A stretch of DNA of 53,394 nucleotides from Coriobacteriia bacterium (GCA_030530145.1 JAUMVN010000016.1:1-53394), one strand, 5' to 3'; shown: positions 24,341 through 31,877, counted from the first letter of the stretch. The notes: generated by a model not told the origin, from the letters alone. Numbers and translations are program-made.

Positions 24341-24466
24341 GCTCGCGAATGCCGTCGTCCAACTTTGATCGCCCGGATAGAGTCGCGTCGGAACCAAGCG
24401 CTCGTTGCGAGAGGCGGGCGTCGTCGGGAGCGGCCCCACTCGTTCTGCCTGTATAAATTGGCTACC

Positions 24467-24491
24467 GTGATAACGAAATTCTCGTTATCAC
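24467..24491. promoter_or_regulatory. 25-bp operator palindrome before the AAA ATPase
   Basis: GTGATAACGA (24467-24476), five bases, TCGTTATCAC (24482-24491): perfect 10-bp arms. It covers the expected -35 position (about 24482-24487) of the extended -10 at 24502-24510, so a bound repressor would block RNA polymerase. Confidence 0.7.
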
Positions 24492-24501
24492 ACTAGCCAC
24501 C

Positions 24502-24510
24502 TGCTAGAAT
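24502..24510 (+). promoter_or_regulatory. Extended -10 promoter of the AAA ATPase gene
   Basis: TGCTAGAAT at 24502-24510 (TGn plus TAGAAT), 31 bases before the start codon at 24541. Confidence 0.55.
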
Positions 24511-24540
24511 AAGGCTAATTCCTGCCTTAGGGAGGCGCAT

Positions 24541-25965
24541 ATGCTCAGTAAATTCCTGCTTCAGAACTTCCGATCTTTCGGAGAGGAGCCCCTCGTTCTG
24601 GACATGGTCTCGGAGCACGGCGTAAAGAGCCATGCGGCGCATGTCTGCAGGCCGGTTGAATCGCTCCGTGTTCTGCGCAACGCCGCCATCTATGGCGCAA
24701 ACGCTGCCGGAAAGAGCACGATTGTGCATGGCCTCAGCTTTATGAAGGCCGCCGTTCTTGGCGGCATGCTGCCGCAAGGCGCCCTGAACCAGTACTGCCG
24801 CGCGGGCGCGGACTACGCGGATGAAGATTCAACGTTTGAGATTCAGTTCACTTCGAATGGTTGTGCCTACGACTATGGATTTACCTGCTCGCTTAAGCGC
24901 TACGCGGTTAACTCCGAGTGGCTCTATGAGCTGAGTTCGGGTCAGCCGAAAGTGCTCTTTCGACGCGATGCCGGCTCGCAGATCGAGCTTGGCGTTGAGC
25001 TCGACCAGAGGCTAACGGCCGCGGAAAAGACCCGCTTCGAGATTTATCGCGACGACTTCATCTCGACTCTGCGCGACAACGCGGCGCTGCTGTTCTTGCC
25101 GGCTGTCGGGGTCGGCAAGCAATACGACGCGGGCTCCGGTTTCGCGGCTTTCGCAACTGCTTGCAACTGGTTCATCGGCCAGCTGCAAGTCATGGGCGCG
25201 GGCCAACCGTCCCCCACTTCAAAATTTTATTCAAGCTCCAAGACGCTCGACGACGTTGCGCGGGTCCTCGGGGCTCTCGACACGGGTATCTCGGGCCTTT
25301 CGAAGCGCGAGATCTCCCTCGATGACCTTGAGAAGTACGTGGATTTCGGCGTCGCGATGACCGTTCGGCAGTTCCTCGCGGCTCCTGCCACCCCGGGTAA
25401 CAGCGCATCTCTTGCCCTGACCGTCCGAACCGGTGCGTCTTTCATCGGCGTTGAGAAGGCCGTGGGCAAGGAGCCGAAGCTCACGGTTCTGGATATCCGT
25501 CACAGAGGGTCGTCCTACGGGTTCGACTTTGGCGAGGAGTCCGACGGCACAAAGAGGCTGTTCGACTTCATGGACTTCCTGTTCTCGCGGCGTAACGACT
25601 GCGTTTTTGTCGTCGACGAGATCGACAGGAGCCTTCACCCCATGCTCACCGAGAAGCTTGTCGGGCTGTTCAACGAGGTTCACAAGGCCGATTTTTCCCA
25701 ATTAATATTCACGACCCACGAGAGCGGGCTCATGGATTTTGCCTACTTCCTCAAGGACGAGATCTGGTTCGTCGATCGCGACGGCCGCGGCGAGAGTCGC
25801 CTGTACTCGCTCGCGGACTTCGACGGCGTGAGGTCGGATGCAAGGCTCGCGAAGAATTACCTGAATCGCAGGTACGGCGGCGTTCCCGTGCTCGAGATGG
25901 GCGAGGCCTTGGCTGCGCTGAGCTGCGAGGAGGCTGTCGATTCTGCACGTTCCGTATTCATATGA
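24541..25965 (+). CDS. AAA-family ATPase (AAA_15/RloA-like)
   Basis: 474 aa SMC-like ATPase of the type found in RloA, PtuA and related defence genes. N-terminal FLLQNFRSFGEE precedes Walker A YGANAAGKST at 51-60. The C-terminal half has SDGTKRLFDF (signature-like), Walker B CVFVVDEIDRSLHP and the switch histidine in IFTTHESGLMD. No Toprim or nuclease domain is visible, so an effector should be supplied separately; the 89 aa gene 10 bases downstream is the candidate. ATG follows TTAGGGAGGCGCAT. An operator palindrome lies on its promoter. An antiphage function is inference from family and setting. Confidence 0.85.
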   Translation: MLSKFLLQNFRSFGEEPLVLDMVSEHGVKSHAAHVCRPVESLRVLRNAAIYGANAAGKSTIVHGLSFMKAAVLGGMLPQGALNQYCRAGADYADEDSTFEIQFTSNGCAYDYGFTCSLKRYAVNSEWLYELSSGQPKVLFRRDAGSQIELGVELDQRLTAAEKTRFEIYRDDFISTLRDNAALLFLPAVGVGKQYDAGSGFAAFATACNWFIGQLQVMGAGQPSPTSKFYSSSKTLDDVARVLGALDTGISGLSKREISLDDLEKYVDFGVAMTVRQFLAAPATPGNSASLALTVRTGASFIGVEKAVGKEPKLTVLDIRHRGSSYGFDFGEESDGTKRLFDFMDFLFSRRNDCVFVVDEIDRSLHPMLTEKLVGLFNEVHKADFSQLIFTTHESGLMDFAYFLKDEIWFVDRDGRGESRLYSLADFDGVRSDARLAKNYLNRRYGGVPVLEMGEALAALSCEEAVDSARSVFI

Positions 25966-25975
25966 GGAGAAGATT

Positions 25976-26245
25976 GTGCCTCATGAGGGAGAGCTGATTG
26001 CGAATGCGCGGGGCAGCTCGGGCCATCGCCGGCTTGTGAGCGAGCTGGCTAACGAGGCGTGTGGCATGAACCTGAAGAGCAATCCAAACGTCGGCCGACT
26101 TGCGGAGCGCTTTGATATTGCGGTCGCGCAAGAGCCGAAGCTTAACCAGGAGCCGCGCGATGCGATGGGCAAGCTCACAAGCAACGTTGCAAAGGTCATC
26201 TGCGGTTTGGTCGACGCAGGGGCAGGGTTGCAGCCGCTACGTTAG
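25976..26245 (+). CDS. Small unrecognised partner of the AAA ATPase
   Basis: 89 aa, not recognised. GTG 25976 follows GAGGAG (25964-25969), which overlaps the ATPase stop, so translation is coupled. The product is mixed helical (VSELANEACGMNLKS, NVGRLAERFDIAVAQEPKLN, AMGKLTSNVAKVICGLVDAGA) without membrane segment, cysteine pattern or nuclease motif that I can name. It could be a true small subunit or the decayed end of a longer RloB- or PtuB-like gene; it ends just before a 19-base palindrome. Confidence 0.6.
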   Translation: MPHEGELIANARGSSGHRRLVSELANEACGMNLKSNPNVGRLAERFDIAVAQEPKLNQEPRDAMGKLTSNVAKVICGLVDAGAGLQPLR

Positions 26246-26249
26246 TCGG

Positions 26250-26275
26250 GAAGTTCGGAAGCCTTCCGAACCTGA
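26250..26275. repeat. Palindromic repeat GTTCGGAAG-C-CTTCCGAAC
   Basis: GTTCGGAAG (26253-26261) and CTTCCGAAC (26263-26271) are perfectly complementary. This is the intact form of the core in the 38-bp repeats at 23389 and 24142, which have one substitution in the right arm. It may end the ATPase transcript, though no T run follows. Confidence 0.7.
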
Positions 26276-26376
26276 CGGAGCAGGCCCCATGCTGCGGCGT
26301 TGCCCGTGCCCGTCCATTAAGGTAAACGCCTGGTTGCGGAGAATAAATGAGTGGTGGAGGGGGTCTGAATTCGGCC

Positions 26377-26382
26377 TATAAT
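26377..26382 (+). promoter_or_regulatory. -10 box of the RiPP precursor promoter
   Basis: Consensus TATAAT at 26377-26382, 40 bases before the first precursor start. The -35 position (about 26354) reads GTGGAG, which is poor, so an activator may be needed. Confidence 0.5.
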
Positions 26383-26421
26383 CGTTAAGATTTCCTTAGT
26401 CGACTCGGAAGGGATCATCTT

Positions 26422-26583
26422 ATGAAGAAGAAGTACGAGGCTCCCACCGCGGAGACCGTTAAGTTTGAGTACAAGGACCAGGTCGTCGCGGCCAGCGGCG
26501 GCAGCGAATGCCACACCTTTGCTGATGAGGGTTTTACGGGCTGTGATGATGAGCACCATGTTTCGCCCACTAGGAACTCCTAG
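26422..26583 (+). CDS. RiPP precursor peptide 1, two-cysteine core
   Basis: 53 aa. Leader MKKKYEAPTAETVKFEYKDQ continues VVAAS and is shared almost letter for letter with the peptides at 26644 and 28699. The rest (GGSECHTFADEGF, TGCDDEHHVSPTRNS) differs and has two cysteines ten residues apart, three histidines and many acidic residues. Start follows GGAAGGGATCATCTT. A small hairpin (ACTAGGA/TCCTAGT, 26569-26584) overlaps its stop. Expected fate: binding of the leader by the PqqD-like domain, thioether or related crosslinking by the radical SAM enzyme, leader removal and export. The chemistry is inferred. Confidence 0.82.
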   Translation: MKKKYEAPTAETVKFEYKDQVVAASGGSECHTFADEGFTGCDDEHHVSPTRNS

Positions 26584-26643
26584 TAGGAACGCCTAGAAAC
26601 TGATTGGCAAGAGATTATTTATGCGGCTTGATGGGATTTGGAT

Positions 26644-26802
26644 ATGAAAAAGAAATACGTTGCTCCCGCGGTGGATACTGTCAAGTTTGAGTATAAGGAC
26701 CAGGTTGTTGCGGCTAGTGGCGGTTGCAGCTATGTCTGGAAACTTTCTGGTCCGACTGAAGAATCGGAATGCTACGTCCCGACTCCCATGCCGAACAAGT
26801 AA
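26644..26802 (+). CDS. RiPP precursor peptide 2, two-cysteine core
   Basis: 52 aa. Leader MKKKYVAPAVDTVKFEYKDQ plus VVAASGG, then a core with Cys at GGCSYVW and ESECYVP, 14 residues between them, aromatic residues (Tyr, Trp) and a proline-rich end (YVPTPMPNK). Same leader as precursor 1 with few changes, yet the core is unrelated, the pattern of diversifying RiPP precursors. Followed after 23 bases by a terminator-like hairpin. Confidence 0.82.
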   Translation: MKKKYVAPAVDTVKFEYKDQVVAASGGCSYVWKLSGPTEESECYVPTPMPNK

Positions 26803-26825
26803 GGTTTCAGCTCCATCGTGATTTC

Positions 26826-26872
26826 GAGCAGGCTCTTGGTTGTATGTCGACCGGAGGGCCTGCTCTTGTTTC
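26826..26872 (+). terminator. Attenuator/terminator after the first two precursors
   Basis: GAGCAGGC (26826-26833) pairs perfectly with GCCTGCTC (26858-26865), followed by TTGTTTC. The 24-base loop is large. Partial termination here would give much more precursor than enzyme mRNA. Confidence 0.65.
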
Positions 26873-26935
26873 TGAGATAGTACGCTCCTGCCATGAATTG
26901 CAGTGAGTAAACCCAATTTATCGGAGGGACGACGG

Positions 26936-27412
26936 TTGACTGCGGCGAAGGTAAGGGGGCTTACGGTCGCCCAGTGGTGTGAACTCGCGCAAAGTGGCGT
27001 CTCTGTTCCTGTGACGACTTCCCTCGACGGTGTTAGCATGCAGCCGCTTATTCGCCGCAATCGCGACCTTGTCACTGTTGCCCCGCTTGACCGCGAGCCG
27101 CTCCCGGGTGATATCGTGCTCTTCGAGTGGCCCGCGGGCCACTTTGTCTGCCATCGTGTTCGTCAAATTGAAGGATCCCGCATTCAAACCTTCGGCGACA
27201 ACTGCTGGAACCCTGATGCTTGGATGGACCGGTCGCGGGTTTTGGGCATCGCGGTTTCCGTCGAGCGCAATGGTCGCGCAATTGCGCTTGACACCGGCCG
27301 TTCACGTGCGCTCGGCCGCGCCTGGATGGCTTTCCATCCCGTGCGCATGTACTGGCGGAAATTCCGCTCGCTCGGTGGTCGCGTCTTTCGCAAACTCGGA
27401 TTGGGGAGATAA
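26936..27412 (+). CDS. S24/S26-family signal-peptidase-like protease of the RiPP cluster
   Basis: 158 aa from TTG 26936, chosen because GGAGGG lies seven bases before it; a GTG at 26903 has no ribosome site. Nucleophile Ser34 sits in LDGVSMQPL. The second box reads PGDIVLFEWPAGHFVCHRV, placing His73 where bacterial signal peptidases carry Lys, as in SipW/Sec11-type Ser-His enzymes. The third box is FGDNCWNPDAW. No clear N-terminal membrane helix is seen. The ABC transporter of this cluster lacks a C39 peptidase domain, so this enzyme is the likely leader peptidase; a site near QVVA-A/T-S fits small residues at -1 and -3. That is inference. Confidence 0.78.
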   Translation: MTAAKVRGLTVAQWCELAQSGVSVPVTTSLDGVSMQPLIRRNRDLVTVAPLDREPLPGDIVLFEWPAGHFVCHRVRQIEGSRIQTFGDNCWNPDAWMDRSRVLGIAVSVERNGRAIALDTGRSRALGRAWMAFHPVRMYWRKFRSLGGRVFRKLGLGR

Positions 27413-27415
27413 TCC

Positions 27416-28633
27416 ATGGAAGACATCAAGCAGGAAACGACCGGCCCTGGCGCGGACGCCGTCCAGGAACCCGTTCTCGCCGCAACCGTTGCCGACGCCA
27501 AGCCCTTCTCCCCGAGTTCCCTCCGCGAGCTCCTCGACCACCTGGACTCCGAGGGCATCACTGATTTTCGTCGTTACCGCGAGGTCCGTAAGTTCATGAA
27601 CTTCAAGGCTCGGGAAAAGCATCTTCCCATCTCGGGCTGCTTCGAGCTCACGCCGCTCTGCAACCTCGACTGCAAGATGTGCTACGTCCACCTCAGCGCA
27701 GCGCAGCTCCACGGCGCGAAGCTCCTCCCCGTCGAGACCTGGAAGGACATCATGACCCAGGCGGTCGACGCCGGCATGATGTATGCCCGTCTCACGGGCG
27801 GTGAGTGCACAACCTACCCTGGCTTCAAGGAGCTCTATTTACACCTCGCAAATCTGGGAGTTGAGGTTACTGTCCTCTCCAACGCTGTTCTCATCGACGA
27901 CGTCATGGTTGATTTCTTTATTGCCCATCCCCCCGCAGGCGTGCAGGTCACGCTTTACGGTGCAAGCGAAGAGGCTTATGAGCGTGTGACCGGCCACCGC
28001 ATGTTCGCCCGCGTGCTGGGCAATATCCGCCGTATGCGCGACGCGGGTGTCCCGGTGACCATCGCCGTGACGCCCAACGCCTTTATGACTGACGGTCTTG
28101 AGGTTGTGCGTCTACTTCACGAAGAGGGCCTTCCCTTCAACATCAACCCCGGCATCATCGAGCCCAGGGAGGAGACCGGCCGAAAAATCGAGGATGCTAG
28201 CCTCGACGCCTACGTCGATATGCTGCGCCTTCAGTGCGAGCTCGAGGGCAGGCTGCCCGAGCCCGAGTGCGAGCCCGACGAGTTGCCCGACGTAGCTGAC
28301 GGCTGTGTTGAAGGCGAGGCCCCGCGCGGGGTGCGCTGCGGTGCCGGCCGCAGCTCGTTCTCGGTAGGCTGGAAGGGCGGGATGCTTCCGTGTAACACCT
28401 TCCCGTGCGAACCGGCAAACGTGGTCGAGCTAGGCTTTGCCGAGAGCTGGCGGCGTACAAACGCGCAGGCGCTGGACTACCCGCTCCCCGTCGAGTGTGA
28501 GGGTTGCTCCTACAAGAACGCCTGCAAGCACTGTGTTTCCGAGCATGCAAACGACGCGGAGCCGGGCCACGCCAGCCCGGCCGTCTGCCAGTGGGGAAAG
28601 CGCATGGTCGCGGAAGGTATCTTTAAACGGTAG
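27416..28633 (+). CDS. Radical SAM/SPASM peptide-modifying enzyme
   Basis: 405 aa. The AdoMet cluster motif is CNLDCKMC with Cys82, Cys86 and Cys89. The C-terminal SPASM region supplies further iron-sulfur ligands: Cys308, Cys326 (GGMLPC), Cys331, Cys361, Cys364, Cys370, Cys373 (CEGCSYKNACKHC) and Cys391. GGE at 128-130 follows the usual radical SAM strand (YARLTGGECTTYPGF). The N-terminal 70 residues are extra and may contact the precursor. SPASM enzymes of this shape make thioether, C-C or ether crosslinks in peptides; with two-Cys substrates a sactionine/ranthionine-type bond is the first guess. Starts four bases after the peptidase stop. Confidence 0.9.
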   Translation: MEDIKQETTGPGADAVQEPVLAATVADAKPFSPSSLRELLDHLDSEGITDFRRYREVRKFMNFKAREKHLPISGCFELTPLCNLDCKMCYVHLSAAQLHGAKLLPVETWKDIMTQAVDAGMMYARLTGGECTTYPGFKELYLHLANLGVEVTVLSNAVLIDDVMVDFFIAHPPAGVQVTLYGASEEAYERVTGHRMFARVLGNIRRMRDAGVPVTIAVTPNAFMTDGLEVVRLLHEEGLPFNINPGIIEPREETGRKIEDASLDAYVDMLRLQCELEGRLPEPECEPDELPDVADGCVEGEAPRGVRCGAGRSSFSVGWKGGMLPCNTFPCEPANVVELGFAESWRRTNAQALDYPLPVECEGCSYKNACKHCVSEHANDAEPGHASPAVCQWGKRMVAEGIFKR

Positions 28634-28698
28634 CGCACAGCCCCTACGTTCCTGGCGTAAAGTAGAAAAACCCAGTAAGCCGGCTTGGAGGAAGAAAC

Positions 28699-28848
28699 AT
28701 GGAGAAGAAGACGTACGAGGTTCCGGTCGCGGAGCTTGTTAAGTTCAACTACAAGGACCAGGTTGTTGCCACGAGTAATTGCAACATGGGTTATGAGGGC
28801 AACACTTCGAATCCTGAGGGCTGCAGCCCGGTTGGGTACACCAACTAG
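28699..28848 (+). CDS. RiPP precursor peptide 3, two-cysteine core
   Basis: 49 aa, start after CTTGGAGGAAGAAAC. Leader MEKKTYEVPVAELVKFNYKD then QVVATS aligns with precursors 1 and 2 after one inserted residue. The core NCNMGYEGNTSNPEGCSPVG has two cysteines with 13 residues between and is rich in Asn, Gly and Pro. It stands between the radical SAM gene and the HPr-kinase-like gene, apart from the other two precursors, so the cluster has gained peptides at two places. It is too short for default gene callers. Confidence 0.82.
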   Translation: MEKKTYEVPVAELVKFNYKDQVVATSNCNMGYEGNTSNPEGCSPVGYTN

Positions 28849-28858
28849 CGCCGCCTCT

Positions 28859-29932
28859 ATGACCCTCTTCTCGCAACTCGAGCAACAGATCGACGCGACG
28901 CCCGTTGCCGAGGCGCCCGCCGACGACGAGCTCACCCTCGCGGCGGACACCCGTGAGGTGCTCGTCTACCGCACGGTCGACGGCGGCTGGTTCTACCGCC
29001 TCAAGCTCGGCAACCCGCCCGCCGGCCTGCTCGTCAGCGGCGACTATGCTGACCTGCGCCGCGTTCCCGGGGAGCCTACCCCCGACGGCGCCATCGACCG
29101 CTCGCGCTTCCTTCTTCGCACGGCCTTCGAGTGCCGCTTTGCCTACGAGGGCATCGTTTCTCTCCACGGCGCGTGCGTCCAGAAGGATGGCATGGCGTTC
29201 GTCTTTACCGGCCGCAGCGGGGCGGGCAAGTCCACGCGCGCCTTCGCTTGGGCCGACCCCGCGGGCCTGGGTGCCGAGTTCATCTCCGGCGACCGTCCCG
29301 CCGTCCGTCTGGAGGCCGACGGCGGCGCCACGGCCTGCGGCGTGCCCTGGGACGGCAAGGAGCAGATCTTCCGCGACGTCGAGGTGCCGCTCAAGTGCAT
29401 CCTCGATGTCCGCCGCTCGCCGGCCAACTACGTCCGCCGCCTCTCCGCGCGCGAGGCCCAGAGCGTCCTGACCCAGCAGGCGTTCGTCCCCATGTGGGAC
29501 ACCGACGCGGCCGTGCTCGCGCTCGCGAACGTCCGCCGCCTGACCAAGGCGGTGCCGGTATTGCGCGTGTTCTGCGGAATGGGCCCGGAGGACGCCCAGG
29601 TCATTTACGATATTCTCGTCAACCATCCCGAGCTCATAAAGCCCGCAGAAGAGGAAGAGCAGCTCATGCAGATCAAGGAAGGCTTCACCCTGCGCAACGT
29701 CCTGGACGAGCACATGGTCATGCCCACTGGCGAGAACATCGGCAAGTTCGCCGGCACCGTCGTCCTCAACGACGTGTCCGCGTTCGTGTATGAGCAGCTG
29801 AAGATGCCCGTCTCGCGCGACGACGTCCTCGCGGCCATTCTTGCCGAGTACGAGGTGGACGAGGAGACCGCGGCCAAGGACCTCGACGCGCTGCTGGCCC
29901 AGTTCCGCGAGCTCGGCCTCATCGAGGAGTAA
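28859..29932 (+). CDS. HPr-kinase-like P-loop protein fused to a PqqD (RRE) domain
   Basis: 357 aa. Residues about 80-260 resemble HPr kinase: SLHGACV near 101-107, Walker A TGRSGAGKST at 117-126 and FISGDRPAV near 141-149. Residues about 270-357 are a PqqD-like winged helix: KEGFTLRNVLDEHMVMP, GTVVLNDVSAFVYEQL, EVDEETAAKDLDALL. PqqD domains are RiPP recognition elements that bind leaders. The kinase-like part may phosphorylate the precursor or only bind nucleotide. The start at 28859 lies 10 bases after precursor 3 without a clear ribosome site, so coupling is likely. The PqqD part could also start alone at the Met at 29668. Confidence 0.85.
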   Translation: MTLFSQLEQQIDATPVAEAPADDELTLAADTREVLVYRTVDGGWFYRLKLGNPPAGLLVSGDYADLRRVPGEPTPDGAIDRSRFLLRTAFECRFAYEGIVSLHGACVQKDGMAFVFTGRSGAGKSTRAFAWADPAGLGAEFISGDRPAVRLEADGGATACGVPWDGKEQIFRDVEVPLKCILDVRRSPANYVRRLSAREAQSVLTQQAFVPMWDTDAAVLALANVRRLTKAVPVLRVFCGMGPEDAQVIYDILVNHPELIKPAEEEEQLMQIKEGFTLRNVLDEHMVMPTGENIGKFAGTVVLNDVSAFVYEQLKMPVSRDDVLAAILAEYEVDEETAAKDLDALLAQFRELGLIEE

Positions 29933-29950
29933 CGGGAGCAGCCTGCCCGC

Positions 29951-31684
29951 ATGAAGACGCTCCTCAAAGCCATCTGGGAAAGCGACCGGCGCGCGTTTCT
30001 CACCATCCTCGGGTGGAACATCGCGGTGTCCGCGCTCTCGGGCGTGAGCACCGTGATGCTCATCCCGTTGCTGAACATGCTGCAGATAGGCAACAGCCCG
30101 CTGCCGGGTTGGTTCACGGCGCTGCCGTACGCCGCGCAGGTGGGCATGCTGCTCATCAGCTATATCGCGCTGGTCACGGTGAAGGCGGTTCTCTCCCGGG
30201 CGCTGACCATTCGGCAGACCGCCTTCATCGAGCAGACGGGCATGGACATGCGCGAGCGGCTCTACCGCACGGTCTCCAGCGCCAGTTGGGAGACGCTCGC
30301 CGCGCAGAAGGACGCCGAGCTCATTAATCTGTTTGCCAACCAGTGCAACCAGGTAAGCTACGGTATCTCGTCGGTGATCGGTTTTCTCTCGAGCATCGTG
30401 TCCGCCGCGGTGCAGCTGGCCATCGCGCTGTACATGAGCGTGCCGGTGACGGTGCTCGTGTGCGCGATGGGTGTCTGCATGCTGGGCGCCTTCGTGCCGC
30501 TGCGCAAGAAGTCGCACGAGTACGGCGAGGAGTTCATCGCCATCAACCGCGACTTCTACGGCGAGCTGCAGAACCAGCTGGCGAGCGTGAAGGAGGTCCG
30601 CGCGTACAGCGTCGAGGCCGAGCACGCTGAACTGTTCGAGCGAATCAGCGAATCTTTTATGACTGCGCGGATGAAGTACACGCGCCAGAGCTCCGTGCCG
30701 GGGCTCGTGTACTCCCTGACCGCCGCGGTGATGATCTCCATCGTCTACCTGGTCTGCACCCTCGGCATGAAGGTCGAGACCGACCGCTTGGTCGTGCTCG
30801 TGTACGTGTTCGCGCGTCTGTGGCCCGTGTTCTCCGGGTTCCAGGGACAGATCCAGAACATCGATAGCTGCGTGCCGGCGTACGAGAAGCTCGTCGAGGC
30901 GCAGAAGGCCATGGCGCCCGAGGACGAGGTCGAGGTGGAGGACGTGGACTACTCCGGGTGGCGCGAGCTGCGCTTCGACAACGTGCGGTTCGCTTACCAC
31001 GACTCCGACGAGGACACGCTGCGCGGCGTCTCGTTCGGGCTGGCCCGCGGGGAAAAGGTGGCGTTGCTGGGGCGCAACGGCGCGGGCAAGACCACGGCAG
31101 TTAACCTCTTGATGGGATTCCTGCTGCCGAGCGGCGGCGCGATCGAGGTCGACGGCGGCGCGCTGACCCGCGCGAACATCGCGTCGTGGCGCCGACAGGT
31201 GGGCTATGTGCCCCAGGACCCGCTGATCCTCAACGCCTCGGTGCGCGAGAACCTTAAGCGATTCCACCCCGACGCGACCGACGACGAGCTGGTGGACGCG
31301 CTGAAGAAGGCGTATGCCTGGGGCTTCGTGAGCCGGATGCCCGAGGGGCTGGATACCGTCCTCGGGGACCGCGGCCTGCGGCTTTCCGGCGGCGAGCGCC
31401 AGCGCATCGTGCTGGCGAGGGTGCTTCTGGGCCATCCGAGCATGATCGTTCTGGACGAGGCCACGAGCGCGCTCGACTACGAGAGCGAGACCGCGTTCCA
31501 CGACGTCATCGCTTCGCTGGGGGAGGAGTCCGCGGTGGTGCTCATCGCCCACAGCCTGGCGACGGTTCGCATGGCCGACCGCGCCGTGGTCCTGGCGGAT
31601 GGCGCGGTCGTCGAGCAAGGCGCCATTGACGAGTTGGTCGCGGATCCGAAGAGCTATCTCGCCGGCATGACCGAGCCGGCGTAG
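29951..31684 (+). CDS. ABC transporter, fused membrane and ATPase domains, probable peptide exporter
   Basis: 577 aa. Residues 1-300 carry about six membrane helices; the ATPase has Walker A GRNGAGKTT at 374-382, signature LSGGERQR at 478-485 and Walker B MIVLDEATS at 498-506. There is no N-terminal C39 peptidase, so it should export peptides already cut. It starts 18 bases after the HPrK-PqqD gene and ends the cluster; a weak hairpin GCGGGC-TAC-GCCCGC lies at 31692-31706. Confidence 0.9.
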   Translation: MKTLLKAIWESDRRAFLTILGWNIAVSALSGVSTVMLIPLLNMLQIGNSPLPGWFTALPYAAQVGMLLISYIALVTVKAVLSRALTIRQTAFIEQTGMDMRERLYRTVSSASWETLAAQKDAELINLFANQCNQVSYGISSVIGFLSSIVSAAVQLAIALYMSVPVTVLVCAMGVCMLGAFVPLRKKSHEYGEEFIAINRDFYGELQNQLASVKEVRAYSVEAEHAELFERISESFMTARMKYTRQSSVPGLVYSLTAAVMISIVYLVCTLGMKVETDRLVVLVYVFARLWPVFSGFQGQIQNIDSCVPAYEKLVEAQKAMAPEDEVEVEDVDYSGWRELRFDNVRFAYHDSDEDTLRGVSFGLARGEKVALLGRNGAGKTTAVNLLMGFLLPSGGAIEVDGGALTRANIASWRRQVGYVPQDPLILNASVRENLKRFHPDATDDELVDALKKAYAWGFVSRMPEGLDTVLGDRGLRLSGGERQRIVLARVLLGHPSMIVLDEATSALDYESETAFHDVIASLGEESAVVLIAHSLATVRMADRAVVLADGAVVEQGAIDELVADPKSYLAGMTEPA

Positions 31685-31719
31685 CCGGCGCGCGGGCTAC
31701 GCCCGCCAAATTTCTGCCA

Positions 31720-31877
31720 GTGGCGCATAAACTCTGACTTTTCGCACTATAAAATCCAGACCGTCGAGTAGTTATGCGTTCCGCGTTGACGTTTGCCCAG
31801 TTGAAAGGCTACGCCAGGCCTACCGCTACTTGGCGGTCCCCATTTTAAACAGCAAAAAGTCAGAGTTTATGCACCAC
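31720..31877. repeat. Hairpin element A (158 bp, long inverted repeats)
   Basis: GTGGCGCATAAACTCTGACT and on to 31742 pairs with 31855-31877 at 22 of 23 positions. Pairing continues inward (TATAAAATCCAGACCG against CGGTCCCCATTTTAAA) and again as AGTAG/CTACT. The loop contains GTTTGCCCAGTTG, also found in elements B and C although their outer arms differ. The 568-base gap 31685-32252 holds a weak terminator, A, then B; no gene is seen. Confidence 0.8.

Noticed and set aside
28745-31618. Very long open frame on the minus strand opposite the RiPP enzyme and exporter genes
   Set aside because: It is antisense to two well-supported genes, has no domain, and is low-complexity (His/Val/Asp/Glu-rich), a by-product of GC-rich codon use.
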